64,000 nucleotides of DNA, taken from NCBI RefSeq assembly GCF_004167665.1, contig NZ_SEWE01000002.1, forward strand, positions 62,001 to 126,000, written 5' to 3'. The notes under the pieces were generated by a model. That model saw only the letters and a list, made by a program, of their open reading frames with translations. It made no database searches and was not told where the DNA came from. This stretch comes from Hymenobacter persicinus (GTDB taxonomy: Bacteria; Bacteroidota; Bacteroidia; Cytophagales; Hymenobacteraceae). Position 1 is the stretch's first letter, and each line of letters starts with the position of its first letter. Below, one piece after another: positions 1 through 8,252 of this stretch. Both the position numbers and the translations under genes were made by a program.

Positions 1-728
1 TCGACACCACCAACCTGCTCATTGCCCAGCCCGACAATGGCGAGCAGGCCCTGGAAATAGCCGACCACCTGATTTCGTCGGGTGCCATCGACATCATCGT
101 TATTGACTCCGTGGCCGCCCTGGTGCCGAAAGGCGAACTGGAAGGCGACATGGGTGACTCCAAGATGGGTCTGCAGGCCCGTTTGATGAGCCAGGCCCTG
201 CGTAAGCTCACCGGTACCATCAACAAGACCGGCTGCTGCTGCATCTTTATCAACCAGCTGCGCGAGAAAATCGGCGTGATGTTCGGCAACCCCGAAACCA
301 CGACCGGCGGTAACGCCCTGAAGTTCTACGCTTCGGTTCGCCTCGACATCCGCCGTATCGGCCAGATCAAGGAGGACAAGGACAACGTGACCGGCAACCG
401 CACCAAGGTGAAGGTGGTCAAAAACAAGGTGGCGCCGCCGTTCAAGGTGATTGAGTTCGACATCATCTATGGTGAGGGCATCAGCAAAGTGGGCGAAATC
501 CTCGACCTAGGCGTCGACATGGGCATCATTGCCAAGTCGGGCTCCTGGTTCTCCTACAACGGCGACCGGCTCGGTCAGGGCCGCGAGGGCGTCAAGCAGA
601 TTCTGCTCGACAACCCCGAGTTGGCCGACAAGATTGAGCAGCAAATTCGTCAGATGGTAAAGGGTGAGCCTGAGGCGGCCCTGGCGGCCATCCCCACCGA
701 CGAATCCGTTGACGAGGACGACGAATAG
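1..728 (+). CDS. recA: RecA recombinase, C-terminal part (5' end outside window)
   Basis: This is the 3' portion of the homologous-recombination and SOS ATPase RecA; the reading frame is open from the first base, so the N-terminus and Walker A lie upstream of the window. Visible core elements are the Walker B strand ([10 protein letters not shown]), the [22 protein letters not shown] segment read in parts as the L1/L2 DNA-binding region, and the conserved [14 protein letters not shown] strand. The C-terminus ends in an acidic tail (DESVDEDDE), as is usual for RecA, where it tempers DNA binding. A strong intrinsic terminator follows 22 bases after the stop. Identification is secure; only the missing 5' end is unknown. 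Confidence 0.97.
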   Translation, partial: DTTNLLIAQPDNGEQALEIADHLISSGAIDIIVIDSVAALVPKGELEGDMGDSKMGLQARLMSQALRKLTGTINKTGCCCIFINQLREKIGVMFGNPETTTGGNALKFYASVRLDIRRIGQIKEDKDNVTGNRTKVKVVKNKVAPPFKVIEFDIIYGEGISKVGEILDLGVDMGIIAKSGSWFSYNGDRLGQGREGVKQILLDNPELADKIEQQIRQMVKGEPEAALAAIPTDESVDEDDE

Positions 729-750
729 TAGAATTTCGTTTTCGCTATTT

Positions 751-788
751 AAAAAAAGCCTTCCCGGGAAACCGGGAAGGCTTTTTTT
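751..788 (+). terminator. Intrinsic terminator after recA
   Basis: A 17-bp perfect stem (A-tract, GCCTTCCCGG / CCGGGAAGGC, T-tract) with a GAAA tetraloop is followed by T's. The symmetric A and T tracts would let it work in both directions, but only recA reads into it. Confidence 0.93.
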
Positions 789-887
789 GTCGTTAGTGAT
801 GGCCCGCTGAAAATCTGACCGTCAACCCCCTGAACGGGATTTGCGTTCCTTTTGCTGAGGTACGGTGCAAGTTTGCGGGGTTACTAA

Positions 888-895
888 TATCTTTG
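888..895 (+). promoter_or_regulatory. Candidate -7 box for the DUF3108 gene
   Basis: TATCTTTG matches the Bacteroidota -7 consensus TAnnTTTG and lies 52 bases before the preferred start at 948. A good TTTG -33 box at 19-base spacing is not present, so the call is moderate. Confidence 0.5.
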
Positions 896-947
896 CTGGC
901 ACCCCGTTTGAATGAGCACCGGCCAGATCCAATTTTGCCAATTCCTT

Positions 948-1769
948 ATGAAGCGCCGCTCGCTCCTGCTTTCTACTTTGCTGCTGCCACTGGCAGCACT
1001 CCTCGCTTTTGGCCCCGGCGACGCGGTCCGCAGCGTGCCCAATACCAGCTTCGAACGGGGTGAGGTGCTGCAGTACAAAGTGCACTACGGCCTGATCAAC
1101 GCCGCGGAGGCGACTATCGAGGTGTCCAACGACATCCACCGCGTTAATGAGCGGCCCTGTTTCAAGGCCACCGTGACGGGCAAGACCACTGGCTCCTTCG
1201 ACTTTTTCATGCGCGTGCGCGACACCTGGCGCACCTACATCGACACGACCAGCATTCTGCCCCAGAAGTTTTTCCGCAACATCGAGGAAAACAGCTACCG
1301 CAAAAAGGAAACCATCGACTTCGACCACCACCGCAACACGGTGCAGGTCGAAACCCAGAAAAAGAACAAAGCCGACCGGCACGAAACCTTCAAGGTGCCC
1401 GACAACGTGCAGGACATGGTCAGCGGCTTTTATTTCCTGCGTACCTTGAGCTACGATAACCGCCGCATCGGCGACATCATCCGGGTGCAGGGCTTCTTCG
1501 ACAACCAAGTATTTACGATGGACGTGATTTATAAGGGCCGGGAGACGGTGGAAACCAAAGCCGGCAACGTGCGCGCCATCAAGCTGGTCCCGAAAATGCC
1601 GAGCAACAAGCTCTTCCGCGGAGAAAATGCCATATCTGTCTACCTCTCCGACGACCGCAACAAGATTCCGGTGCTGATTCAGGCCGAGTTATTCGTGGGG
1701 GCCGTGAAGGTGGATATGTTCAAGTATCAAGGACTTAAAAGCCGGTTGAATCTGGTGGCTCAAAATTGA
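948..1769 (+). CDS. Exported DUF3108 domain protein
   Basis: A 273-residue exported protein. The ATG at 948 is preferred to the in-frame ATG at 912 because it begins a clear signal peptide (MKRRSLLLSTLLLPLAALLAF). The mature part starts with the family-typical phrase FERGEVLQYKVHYGLINAAEA and continues as beta-rich sequence ending LFVGAVKVDMFKYQ, which fits DUF3108, a family of periplasmic proteins of unknown role common in Bacteroidota and Proteobacteria. It stands alone, with a terminator on each side. The family call comes from sequence resemblance; no enzymatic function is suggested by any motif. Confidence 0.8.
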   Translation: MKRRSLLLSTLLLPLAALLAFGPGDAVRSVPNTSFERGEVLQYKVHYGLINAAEATIEVSNDIHRVNERPCFKATVTGKTTGSFDFFMRVRDTWRTYIDTTSILPQKFFRNIEENSYRKKETIDFDHHRNTVQVETQKKNKADRHETFKVPDNVQDMVSGFYFLRTLSYDNRRIGDIIRVQGFFDNQVFTMDVIYKGRETVETKAGNVRAIKLVPKMPSNKLFRGENAISVYLSDDRNKIPVLIQAELFVGAVKVDMFKYQGLKSRLNLVAQN

Positions 1770-1778
1770 CTTTCATTG

Positions 1779-1808
1779 AAAAGCGACTCCTTTCGGGTCG
1801 CTTTTTTT
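1779..1808 (+). terminator. Intrinsic terminator after the DUF3108 gene
   Basis: The stem AAAAGCGAC / GTCGCTTTT with loop TCCTTTCGG is followed by a T-run, 10 bases after the stop at 1769. Confidence 0.85.
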
Positions 1809-1933
1809 ATGCCCATACTGCATGTCCGACCGCCGCTCCACGTTGCCTGCCACCACCCGCCGCTCCCGCCTGGCCGCAGCGGTGGCGGCCTCAGTTCACA
1901 AAAAGGTAACACGCCCCGCCGTCCGGCAGGCGG

Positions 1934-1941
1934 TATTTTTG
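1934..1941 (+). promoter_or_regulatory. Candidate -7 box for the two-component regulator gene
   Basis: TATTTTTG fits TAnnTTTG and lies 39 bases before the GTG at 1981. It falls inside the long in-frame N-terminal extension, which supports the shorter start. No clear -33 box is seen. Confidence 0.4.
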
Positions 1942-1980
1942 TCTTCGCGCATCTTCTTTTACCCCCAAACCCCTCGACCC

Positions 1981-2679
1981 GTGCACCCAAACGCCTCCTC
2001 CCATCCCTACAAGATTCTCGTCGTGGATGATGACCCGGATATCGTGGAGCTGCTGGAATATAACCTGCGCAAGGAAGGCTATACCGTGGCCAGCGCCCCC
2101 GACGGCCGCAAAGCCCTGGAAGTAGCGCCCGCCTTTGCCCCCGACATCGTGCTGCTCGACGTGATGATGTCCCACCTCGACGGCATCGACACCTGCCGGC
2201 AGTTGCGCGAACAGCCTAAGTTCAAGGATACCTACATCATCTTCCTTACCGCCCGGGCCGAGGAATTCTCCGAAGTGGCGGCCTTCGAGGCCGGCGCCGA
2301 CGACTTCATCGCCAAGCCCATCAAGCCCCGGGCCCTACTCAGCCGCCTGGCCGCCTTCGTGCGCCGCGACAAAGACCCGCAGGCCGTGTCGGAAACCATC
2401 GAAATCAACGGGCTGACCATCGACCGGACTGGATTTGCCGTGTATCAGGAGGGCCGCAAGATCAGCCTGCCCAAGAAAGAGTTTGAGCTGCTGGCCTTTC
2501 TGGCCGCCGCCCCGCACAAGGTGTTCGGGCGCGACGAGCTGCTGCAGAACATCTGGGGTAACGACGTATTCGTGCTGGCTCGCACCGTGGACGTGCACGT
2601 GCGCAAGGTGCGCGAGAAAGTCGGCGACCACCACATCCAGACCATCAAGGGCGTCGGCTACAAGTTTAACAGCGACTAA
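1981..2679 (+). CDS. OmpR/PhoB-family response regulator
   Basis: A 232-residue DNA-binding response regulator. The receiver domain (about residues 10-125) has the acidic pair in KILVVDDDPD, the phosphoacceptor Asp60 in IVLLDVMM, Thr90 and Lys112 (AKPIKP). The winged-helix effector domain (about 135-232) ends HIQTIKGVGYKF, typical of the OmpR/PhoB class. I chose GTG at 1981 because the receiver begins just after it; the frame is open back to an ATG at 1822, but that adds 53 Arg/Pro-rich residues unlike any receiver extension and overlaps a likely promoter. The cognate kinase follows at 2758. It resembles PhoB/PhoP-like regulators; the stimulus cannot be read from sequence. Confidence 0.93.
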   Translation: MHPNASSHPYKILVVDDDPDIVELLEYNLRKEGYTVASAPDGRKALEVAPAFAPDIVLLDVMMSHLDGIDTCRQLREQPKFKDTYIIFLTARAEEFSEVAAFEAGADDFIAKPIKPRALLSRLAAFVRRDKDPQAVSETIEINGLTIDRTGFAVYQEGRKISLPKKEFELLAFLAAAPHKVFGRDELLQNIWGNDVFVLARTVDVHVRKVREKVGDHHIQTIKGVGYKFNSD

Positions 2680-2704
2680 CTGCCCCCTGGCTTTTAGGGT
2701 CAGG

Positions 2705-2740
2705 CGTCTGTGAGCGGGAATAGCGGCCCGCTCACAGACG
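2705..2740 (+). terminator. Hairpin between response regulator and kinase
   Basis: A 14-bp perfect stem, CGTCTGTGAGCGGG / CCCGCTCACAGACG, followed by TATTTTTA. It could be a terminator or a partial attenuator that lowers kinase expression relative to the regulator, since the two genes are otherwise only 78 bases apart. Confidence 0.7.
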
Positions 2741-2757
2741 TATTTTTATAGCTCACC

Positions 2758-3858
2758 TTGGCTGCTTTCGGCGTGTTTGCTTCCTCCCGTACCATTGCCA
2801 TTCTGATTGCGTTCCTGGTGGCCGGAGTGCTGACCACGCTGGCTTGGATTGCCCCTACCCTGACGCTGGAAGACGGCGCCCTGGCCGCGGGCATCACCGT
2901 GGCAGCCTGCTTTCTGCTCGTTTACCTGGCCTTTGAAGCCCTGATCTTCCGGGAAATCAACAACATCTACGCCGGCCTGGAAAACGTGAAGCGCAAGGAG
3001 TTCCGGCGCCTGTCGAACAAGTTTCTGTTCCGGCCCGAGCCACTTAAGCGCATGCGCGACGAAATCCTGCAGATGGCCGAGCGCAAACAGCAGGAAATCG
3101 ACGAGCTCAAGCGCCTGCAGGCCCTGCGCCGGGAGTTCCTGGCCGACGTGTCGCATGAGCTGAAAACGCCGATTTTCGCCGCCCAGGGCTTTTTGCACAC
3201 CGTCCTCGACGGGGACGTGGACGACGAATTTCTGCGCCACAAGTTCCTGAACAAGGCTGCTACTGCCCTCGACGCGCTGGATGCGCTGGTCCAGGACCTG
3301 GTTACCATTTCCCAGCTCGAAAAGGGCGTGGTGCGCATGCGGCGGCAGGCGTTTGACCTGGCCCAGCTGGTGCGCGAAATCTTCGAGCAGCTCGAGCAGA
3401 AAGCTGCCCAGCGCCGGGTGTCGCTGGAGCTGTTTCCACCTTCGTTGGCCACCGAGCCAGTGCGCGTGCTGGCCGACCGCAACCGCATCCGGCAGGTGCT
3501 TATCAACCTGATCGATAACGCCGTGAAATATGGCAAGGAAGACGGACACGTGGTGGTGAGCCTGGTGGAAAACAGCAAAAGCGTCAAGGTGTCGGTGCGC
3601 GACGACGGGGCCGGCATTGCCAAGCAGCACCAGAGCCGCATCTTCGAGCGGTTTTACCGCATCGACAAGAGCCGCTCCCGCGACTCCGGGGGCTCGGGCC
3701 TGGGCCTGGCCATCAGCAAGCACATCGTGGAAGCCCACAAGTCGACTATCCGCGTGCGCAGCGAGGCCGGGCTGGGCACCACGCTTGAATTTAAGCTGCC
3801 TAAGCCCCGCAAGCCCGGCCCCGACGCCTCAGCGCCGGGGGCCGAGGCCGGGGCGTAG
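2758..3858 (+). CDS. Membrane sensor histidine kinase
   Basis: A 366-residue HisKA/HATPase_c kinase, partner of the regulator ending at 2679. Two transmembrane segments (about 10-32 and 42-62) enclose only about ten residues, so there is almost no extracytoplasmic sensor. A linker follows, then the H-box REFLADVSHELKTP with His133, the N-box RQVLINLIDNAVKYG, and G-boxes in VRDDGAGIA and GGSGLGLAISKHIVEAH. The architecture is PhoR-like. The start is a TTG at 2758 (GTG at 2773 is an alternative), chosen because no ATG precedes the first membrane helix. The Pro/Gly/Ala-rich C-terminal tail is low-complexity. Confidence 0.92.
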   Translation: MAAFGVFASSRTIAILIAFLVAGVLTTLAWIAPTLTLEDGALAAGITVAACFLLVYLAFEALIFREINNIYAGLENVKRKEFRRLSNKFLFRPEPLKRMRDEILQMAERKQQEIDELKRLQALRREFLADVSHELKTPIFAAQGFLHTVLDGDVDDEFLRHKFLNKAATALDALDALVQDLVTISQLEKGVVRMRRQAFDLAQLVREIFEQLEQKAAQRRVSLELFPPSLATEPVRVLADRNRIRQVLINLIDNAVKYGKEDGHVVVSLVENSKSVKVSVRDDGAGIAKQHQSRIFERFYRIDKSRSRDSGGSGLGLAISKHIVEAHKSTIRVRSEAGLGTTLEFKLPKPRKPGPDASAPGAEAGA

Positions 3859-3878
3859 GCTTCCCAAGTCTTCGCCGT

Positions 3879-3886
3879 ACCTTTGC
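3879..3886 (+). promoter_or_regulatory. Candidate -7 box for the pseudouridine synthase gene
   Basis: TACCTTTG matches TAnnTTTG exactly and ends 7 bases before the ATG at 3894, which would give a nearly leaderless mRNA. The -33 region is weak. Confidence 0.5.
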
Positions 3887-3893
3887 GGCCTCT

Positions 3894-4607
3894 ATGAAGC
3901 TTCCCGATTTCCAAGACCTTATTCTGTTTGAAGACGACGACTTCATCGTCATCAACAAACCCCCGTTTCTGGCCACGCTCGACGAGCGGTTCGGCAACGC
4001 GCCCAACATTCTGCGCATGGCCCGGCAGTACACCGACGACGCCCAGGCCTGCCACCGCCTCGACAAGGAAACGTCCGGCGCCCTGGCCCTGGCCAAGAAC
4101 TCGGAGGCCTACCGCCACCTGTCCATGCAGTTTGAAAACCGGGAGGTGAAAAAACTCTACCACGCCGTGGTCTGGGGCGTGCACCGCTTCGACAATCAGT
4201 TGGTAGACCGCAGCATCGAAACCACGACCAAGGGCAAAGCCCGCCTGGCGTATAAGGGCAAGCCGGCCGAAACCTACTTCACCACCCTCGAAGCCTTTGC
4301 CCGTCACACGCTGGTGCAGTGCGTACCGGTCACGGGCCGGATGCACCAGATCCGCCTGCACCTGATGTATCTTCAGGCGCCCATCGTGGGCGACGCCATG
4401 TACGGGGGCGAAGATTTCTACCTGTCGTCGTTGAAAAAGAAGTTCAACGTGAAGGAGGGCGAGGAAGAGCAGCCCTTCATCAAGCGCTTCGCCCTGCACG
4501 CCGCCAAGCTGATTTTTACGGGTCTCAACGGCCGGGAAATCGTGGTTGAAGCACCCTACCCCAAGGATTTCCGGGTGCTCGTCGATACGCTGCGGCAGTA
4601 CAGCTAG
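3894..4607 (+). CDS. RluA-family RNA pseudouridine synthase
   Basis: A 237-residue pseudouridine synthase of the RluA/RluC/RluD family, which isomerises specific uridines in rRNA or tRNA. The catalytic motif is CHRLDKETSG with Asp57; downstream are the family blocks KLYHAVVWG, GKPAETYFTTLEAF, VTGRMHQIRLHL and PIVGDAMYGG. No N-terminal S4 domain is present, so the protein is the short RluA-like form. The target nucleotide cannot be assigned from sequence. It is a single-gene unit with a hairpin terminator at 4733-4772. Confidence 0.93.
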   Translation: MKLPDFQDLILFEDDDFIVINKPPFLATLDERFGNAPNILRMARQYTDDAQACHRLDKETSGALALAKNSEAYRHLSMQFENREVKKLYHAVVWGVHRFDNQLVDRSIETTTKGKARLAYKGKPAETYFTTLEAFARHTLVQCVPVTGRMHQIRLHLMYLQAPIVGDAMYGGEDFYLSSLKKKFNVKEGEEEQPFIKRFALHAAKLIFTGLNGREIVVEAPYPKDFRVLVDTLRQYS

Positions 4608-4732
4608 CCGCCCGCCCCCGCCCATATTCTACGGGCAGGTGCGGGCAGAGACTTGGTTGTAGCCGTAATCCTGCAAAGCGGAAAAAGTCCTGCGCTCAGC
4701 GCCGCTATAGCGGAGGCGGAGGCTTGCTTCGC

Positions 4733-4772
4733 AGAGTGCCTTAGCGCCCTGCCAGGGTCAGTAAGGCACTCT
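4733..4772 (+). terminator. Hairpin in the rluA-like / rplM intergenic region
   Basis: An 11-bp perfect stem AGAGTGCCTTA / TAAGGCACTCT with an 18-base GC-rich loop, followed by TTCAG. It is probably the terminator of the upstream gene. It lies before the rplM promoter, so it is unlikely to be an L13 leader. The rest of 4608-4892 shows only that promoter and a 5' leader. Confidence 0.6.
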
Positions 4773-4797
4773 TTCAGAAACAATTATTGAATCCCGG

Positions 4798-4828
4798 TTT
4801 GCATTTGCCCGCCAAAAGGGTAACTTTG
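4798..4828 (+). promoter_or_regulatory. Strong Bacteroidota sigma-A promoter for the rplM operon
   Basis: TTTG at 4798-4801 and TAACTTTG at 4821-4828 are separated by 19 bases, the consensus spacing of Bacteroidota housekeeping promoters. Transcription would start near 4835, about 58 bases before rplM. This is the cleanest promoter in the window. Confidence 0.85.
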
Positions 4829-4892
4829 TGTCCGTTTTTCCCGAACCCTTGCCGGGTTCTATCTCATTTTCAAACGCTTACTCAACTCCCCA

Positions 4893-5345
4893 ATGGATCA
4901 TCTGAGCTTCAAGACGGTATCCGTCAACAAAGCCAACGCCAACAAGGGCTGGGTCGTAATTGATGCTGGTGACAATACCCTGGGCCGCGTGTCCAGCCAA
5001 ATTGCCAACATTCTGCGCGGCAAGCACAAGCCCTCGTTCACGCCCAACTCTGATTGCGGCGATTCGGTTATCGTTATCAACGCCGACAAACTGCGCGTGA
5101 CCGGTAAAAAGATGACCGAAAAAATCTACGTATCGCACTCCGGCTACCCAGGTGGCCAGAAGCGTAAATCGATGCGCGAAGTGATGGAGAAATCCTCGAT
5201 CCGCGTAATCGAGCACGCCGTACGTGGCATGCTGCCCCACAACCGTCTCGGTCGGGAGCAGTTCCGCAGCCTGTTCGTGTACGAAGGTGCCGAGCACCCG
5301 CACGAAGCCCAGCAGCCGAAATCGGTTGATCTGACGAACCTGTAA
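4893..5345 (+). CDS. rplM: 50S ribosomal protein L13
   Basis: A 150-residue uL13, an early-assembly protein of the large subunit. Diagnostic blocks are GWVVIDAGDNTLGRVSSQIA, HKPSFTP, VTGKKMTEKIYVSHSGYPGG, AVRGMLPHNRLGR and VYEGAEHPHEAQQP. It is the first gene of the conserved rplM-rpsI pair, 42 bases before rpsI, behind the strong promoter at 4798-4828. Length is normal for the family. Confidence 0.98.
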   Translation: MDHLSFKTVSVNKANANKGWVVIDAGDNTLGRVSSQIANILRGKHKPSFTPNSDCGDSVIVINADKLRVTGKKMTEKIYVSHSGYPGGQKRKSMREVMEKSSIRVIEHAVRGMLPHNRLGREQFRSLFVYEGAEHPHEAQQPKSVDLTNL

Positions 5346-5387
5346 GCCTTCGCCGGCTTCTCTTTTTTCCCCAATTCGTTTCATTAA

Positions 5388-5774
5388 ATGGACATCCTCA
5401 ACACCTCTGGTAGAAGAAAAACCTCGGTGGCCCGCATCTACATGCAGGCCGGGCAAGGGAATATCACTATCAACAACCGGGACATGAAATCGTACTTCGG
5501 TAACGAGCTCCTGGAAAACATCGTGAACCAGCCTTTCGCTACGCTCGAGAAACTCGGGCAGTACGACATCAAAGTGAACGTAAGCGGCGGCGGTATCTCG
5601 GCTCAGGCCGAAGCTATCCGTCTGGCTATTTCGAAAGCTTTGGTTGAGCAGGACGGCGAAAGCCGCCCGGCCCTGAAGAAAGAAGGCTTCATGACGCGCG
5701 ACCCCCGCATGGTTGAACGCAAGAAGTTCGGCAAGCGCAAGGCCCGTCGCTCGTTCCAGTTCTCGAAACGCTAA
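5388..5774 (+). CDS. rpsI: 30S ribosomal protein S9
   Basis: A 128-residue uS9. It starts with the short bacterial N-terminus NTSGRRKTSVARIY, contains GGGISAQAEAIRLAISKAL, and ends in the basic tail that reaches the P-site tRNA (FGKRKARRSFQFSKR). It follows rplM and is 18 bases upstream of rpsB, within one operon. Confidence 0.98.
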   Translation: MDILNTSGRRKTSVARIYMQAGQGNITINNRDMKSYFGNELLENIVNQPFATLEKLGQYDIKVNVSGGGISAQAEAIRLAISKALVEQDGESRPALKKEGFMTRDPRMVERKKFGKRKARRSFQFSKR

Positions 5775-5792
5775 TCCCAGAGGAAATACATC

Positions 5793-6560
5793 ATGGCTCA
5801 GTCCACCACCTATAAAGACCTGCTCGACGCGGGTGCCCATTTTGGTCACCTTACGCGCAAGTGGGATCCGAAAATGGCGCCGTACATCTTCATGGAGAAG
5901 AACGGCATCCACATCATTGACCTGAACAAAACCCTGGTCTCGCTTGAGCAGGCTTCGCAGGCTATCCGCAACATCGCCAAGAGCGGTCGGAAAATCCTGT
6001 TCGTAGCCACCAAGAAGCAGGCCCAGGAAATTGTGACGGAAGAGGCCAAGCGGCTGAAAATGCCTTTCGTCACCGACCGGTGGCTGGGGGGCATGCTCAC
6101 CAACTTCGCCACGGTTCGCAAGTCGCTGAAGAAAATGAGCACCATCGACAAGATGGTGAAGGAAAACACGGCGTACGCAGCACTTGCCAAGCGTGAGCGG
6201 CTGATGATGTCGCGCGAGCGGGAGAAACTGGAGCGCGTACTGGGCGGCATTGCCGACCTGAGCCGCCTGCCCGCTGCCCTGTTCGTAATCGACGTGAAGC
6301 GTGAGCACATTGCCGTGAAAGAAGCTCAGAAATTGGGCATTCCGGTATTTGCCATGGTTGACACCAACTCCAACCCCGAGCTGGTTGACTTCCCAATCCC
6401 CGCTAACGACGACGCCTCGAAGTCGATTCAACTGATTGTTGGCGTTATCAGCAAGGCTATCGAAGATGGCCTGTCCGAGCGCAAAGTCGACAAGGACGAA
6501 GCTGACAAGAAGCAGTCGGAAGACGAAGGCATCAAGGAAAAACAAGCTGCTGACGAATAA
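5793..6560 (+). CDS. rpsB: 30S ribosomal protein S2
   Basis: A 255-residue uS2 needed for late small-subunit assembly and S1 binding. Family blocks are [71 protein letters not shown] and [19 protein letters not shown]. The C-terminus is a highly charged Lys/Glu/Asp tail common in Bacteroidota S2. In most bacteria rpsB is followed directly by tsf; here a terminator-like hairpin and a palindromic repeat intervene (6581-6711). Confidence 0.98.
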   Translation: MAQSTTYKDLLDAGAHFGHLTRKWDPKMAPYIFMEKNGIHIIDLNKTLVSLEQASQAIRNIAKSGRKILFVATKKQAQEIVTEEAKRLKMPFVTDRWLGGMLTNFATVRKSLKKMSTIDKMVKENTAYAALAKRERLMMSREREKLERVLGGIADLSRLPAALFVIDVKREHIAVKEAQKLGIPVFAMVDTNSNPELVDFPIPANDDASKSIQLIVGVISKAIEDGLSERKVDKDEADKKQSEDEGIKEKQAADE

Positions 6561-6580
6561 GCCCGTCAGGTAGCGAGAAG

Positions 6581-6622
6581 AGGGGAACATGCGAAGCACT
6601 CGGCTCCGGTGTTCCCCTTTTC
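6581..6622 (+). terminator. Terminator-like hairpin after rpsB
   Basis: AGGGGAACA pairs with TGTTCCCCTTTTCT around a GC-rich loop, giving a stem followed by T's. It would reduce read-through from rpsB to tsf. Confidence 0.65.
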
Positions 6623-6623
6623 T

Positions 6624-6711
6624 ATTGTCAGTTGTTAGTTGTCCATTGTTTGTTGTCGGTTAATTCAACGATTACGAACAACTAACCACGGACAACTAAC
6701 AACTAATAACT
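6624..6711. repeat. Intergenic palindromic element, copy A
   Basis: An 88-bp AT-rich inverted repeat made of TTGTYAGTTG-like words. The arms 6630-6644 and 6690-6704 are a perfect 15-bp inverted repeat. The first 27 bases match 25 of 27 bases of the element at 60825-60851, and the last 13 (6699-6711) are identical to 60904-60916. It lies 31 bases before tsf. It may be a REP-like mobile palindrome; no transposase is nearby. Confidence 0.75.
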
Positions 6712-6742
6712 CATCAACACCCCCACTCCTAATCTCACTAGA

Positions 6743-7579
6743 ATGGCCGCAATTACTGCCGCAGACGTGAACAAGCTCCGCACCATGACTGGCGCGGGCA
6801 TGATGGATTGCAAAAAAGCCCTGACCGAAGCCGATGGTGACTTCGAAGCCGCCCGCGACATCCTGCGCAAGCAGGGTCAGAAAATCGCCGACAAGCGCGC
6901 TGAAAACGAAACCTCGGAAGGTTTCGTGGCCGTAGCCCTCAACGACGACTCCACCTCGGGCAAACTGGTTGCCCTGGCCTGCGAAACGGAATCGGTAGCC
7001 AAGGTTGCCAACTTCCGCGAGCTGGTGCAGCGCATCCTGGACGCCGCCGTGCGCACCAACGCCGCGACCAAAGAAGATCTGCTCGCTACGAAGGAAGAAG
7101 ATGGCCTGACCATTCAGGAGCACATCACCGACCTGATGGGCAAAATCGGCGAGAAGCTGGACTTGACCTACGCCACGCTGAGCGCCGAGAAAGTAGCTTC
7201 CTACATCCACTCCGACAGCAAGAAAGGCGTACTCGTGGGCCTGAAGAACGTGGGTGGCGCTGACATTACTGCCGTTGGCCGCGACGTCGCCATGCAAATC
7301 GTAGCCATGAAGCCCGTTGCCGTTGACAAAGACGGTGTGGACGCTGCTACGGCTGAGCGCGAAATCGAAATCGGCAAAGAGCAGGCGCGTGCCGAAGGCA
7401 AGCCCGAAGCCATGCTGGAGAAGATTGCTCAGGGCAAACTCAACAAGTTCTACAAGGAGAACACCCTGCTGAACCAGGAGTTTGTGAAGGACGGCTCTAT
7501 GACCATCGCTCAGCTGCTCGACAAAACGTCGAAAGGCATGACCGTAACCGACTTCAAGCGCGTGGCTATCGGTGCCTAA
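6743..7579 (+). CDS. tsf: Translation elongation factor Ts
   Basis: A 278-residue EF-Ts, the nucleotide exchange factor that recycles EF-Tu-GDP. The N-terminal UBA-like region reads VNKLRTMTGAGMMDCKKAL, followed by EADGDFEAARDILRKQG; the core has VALACETESVAK and AMQIVAMKP, and the C-terminus ends TVTDFKRVAIGA. It is separated from rpsB by a hairpin and a repeat element, so it may depend on its own promoter or on read-through. A strong terminator follows. Confidence 0.98.
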   Translation: MAAITAADVNKLRTMTGAGMMDCKKALTEADGDFEAARDILRKQGQKIADKRAENETSEGFVAVALNDDSTSGKLVALACETESVAKVANFRELVQRILDAAVRTNAATKEDLLATKEEDGLTIQEHITDLMGKIGEKLDLTYATLSAEKVASYIHSDSKKGVLVGLKNVGGADITAVGRDVAMQIVAMKPVAVDKDGVDAATAEREIEIGKEQARAEGKPEAMLEKIAQGKLNKFYKENTLLNQEFVKDGSMTIAQLLDKTSKGMTVTDFKRVAIGA

Positions 7580-7598
7580 GCTTTAAGTTTAAAAGTAC

Positions 7599-7637
7599 AA
7601 AAAAGCCCCGCTAGCATCGTGCCGGCGGGGCTTTTTT
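7599..7637 (+). terminator. Intrinsic terminator after tsf
   Basis: The stem AAAAAAGCCCCG / CGGGGCTTTTTT is followed by GTG. Its stem and part of its loop are nearly the same as the terminator at 10044-10081. Confidence 0.92.
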
Positions 7638-8252
7638 GTGCCCCTTCCCCAAGCTCTACTGGCAGGTAGTAATCGGTGCGGACTATGAATGGCAATAGAA
7701 ACTAGGTAGCTCCTGATACTTCAGCGCGTAGTTGCTCTCTTCGTCACAAGATCATAAGGTGAAGCCTGAAAAATAGTGGAAACAAATAAAACATTCCTAA
7801 TAATGGCCTGAGCTCAACCGTATAATAACTAGTAAAATATGATTGCTATATATTTATTAAGTACCATTCCCATTTTGGGATTAGGCATAATGGATTACTA
7901 TTCTCGTTATCCGGAATATTTACAATAATTATCGACTGGAGCTTGCAGCTTAGATCATGACAAGCCTCAATAGCGCTGATTACCGATGAGCCCACTATAT
8001 CATCTATGCTAAATGCAATATATAAGCTACTTCGATACTAATCCTGGTAGTAACCGCTCAGTAAAACCCCTCCAAGAATGGGAAAACCAACTTATTCACC
8101 GCGTGATTAGGCTGGTTCATGGTCGGTTTTATTCTATTTTATCGAATTATGAATATTTTCATGAACTCTTACGTATAAGTTTACAGCTTGGCGCGTTCAT
8201 GGCGCCTGCCGCCCTTACTTTTCTACCACCTGTTTCAACATCATCCTATCTG
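7638..8252. other. AT-rich intergenic stretch without a convincing gene
   Basis: About 615 bases with clearly lower GC than the flanks, including runs such as TATATATTTATTAAG. I see no RNA gene, repeat or transposase in it. From 8013 the frame is open into the next gene, but its predicted 80-residue peptide has no recognisable domain and uses codons unlike the downstream part. It may be a decayed gene, a recently inserted fragment or a long regulatory region. Confidence 0.5.

Noticed and set aside
822-1508. Minus-strand open frame opposite the DUF3108 gene
   Set aside because: Low-complexity Val/His/Gly composition typical of antisense shadow in high-GC DNA.
1822-1980. N-terminal extension of the response regulator to ATG 1822
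   Set aside because: 53 Arg/Pro-rich residues unlike receiver extensions, overlapping a promoter-like box; the GTG at 1981 sits directly before the receiver domain.
4878-6599. A 573-residue minus-strand open frame opposite rplM-rpsI-rpsB
   Set aside because: It is the complement of three certain ribosomal genes and has no recognisable domain.
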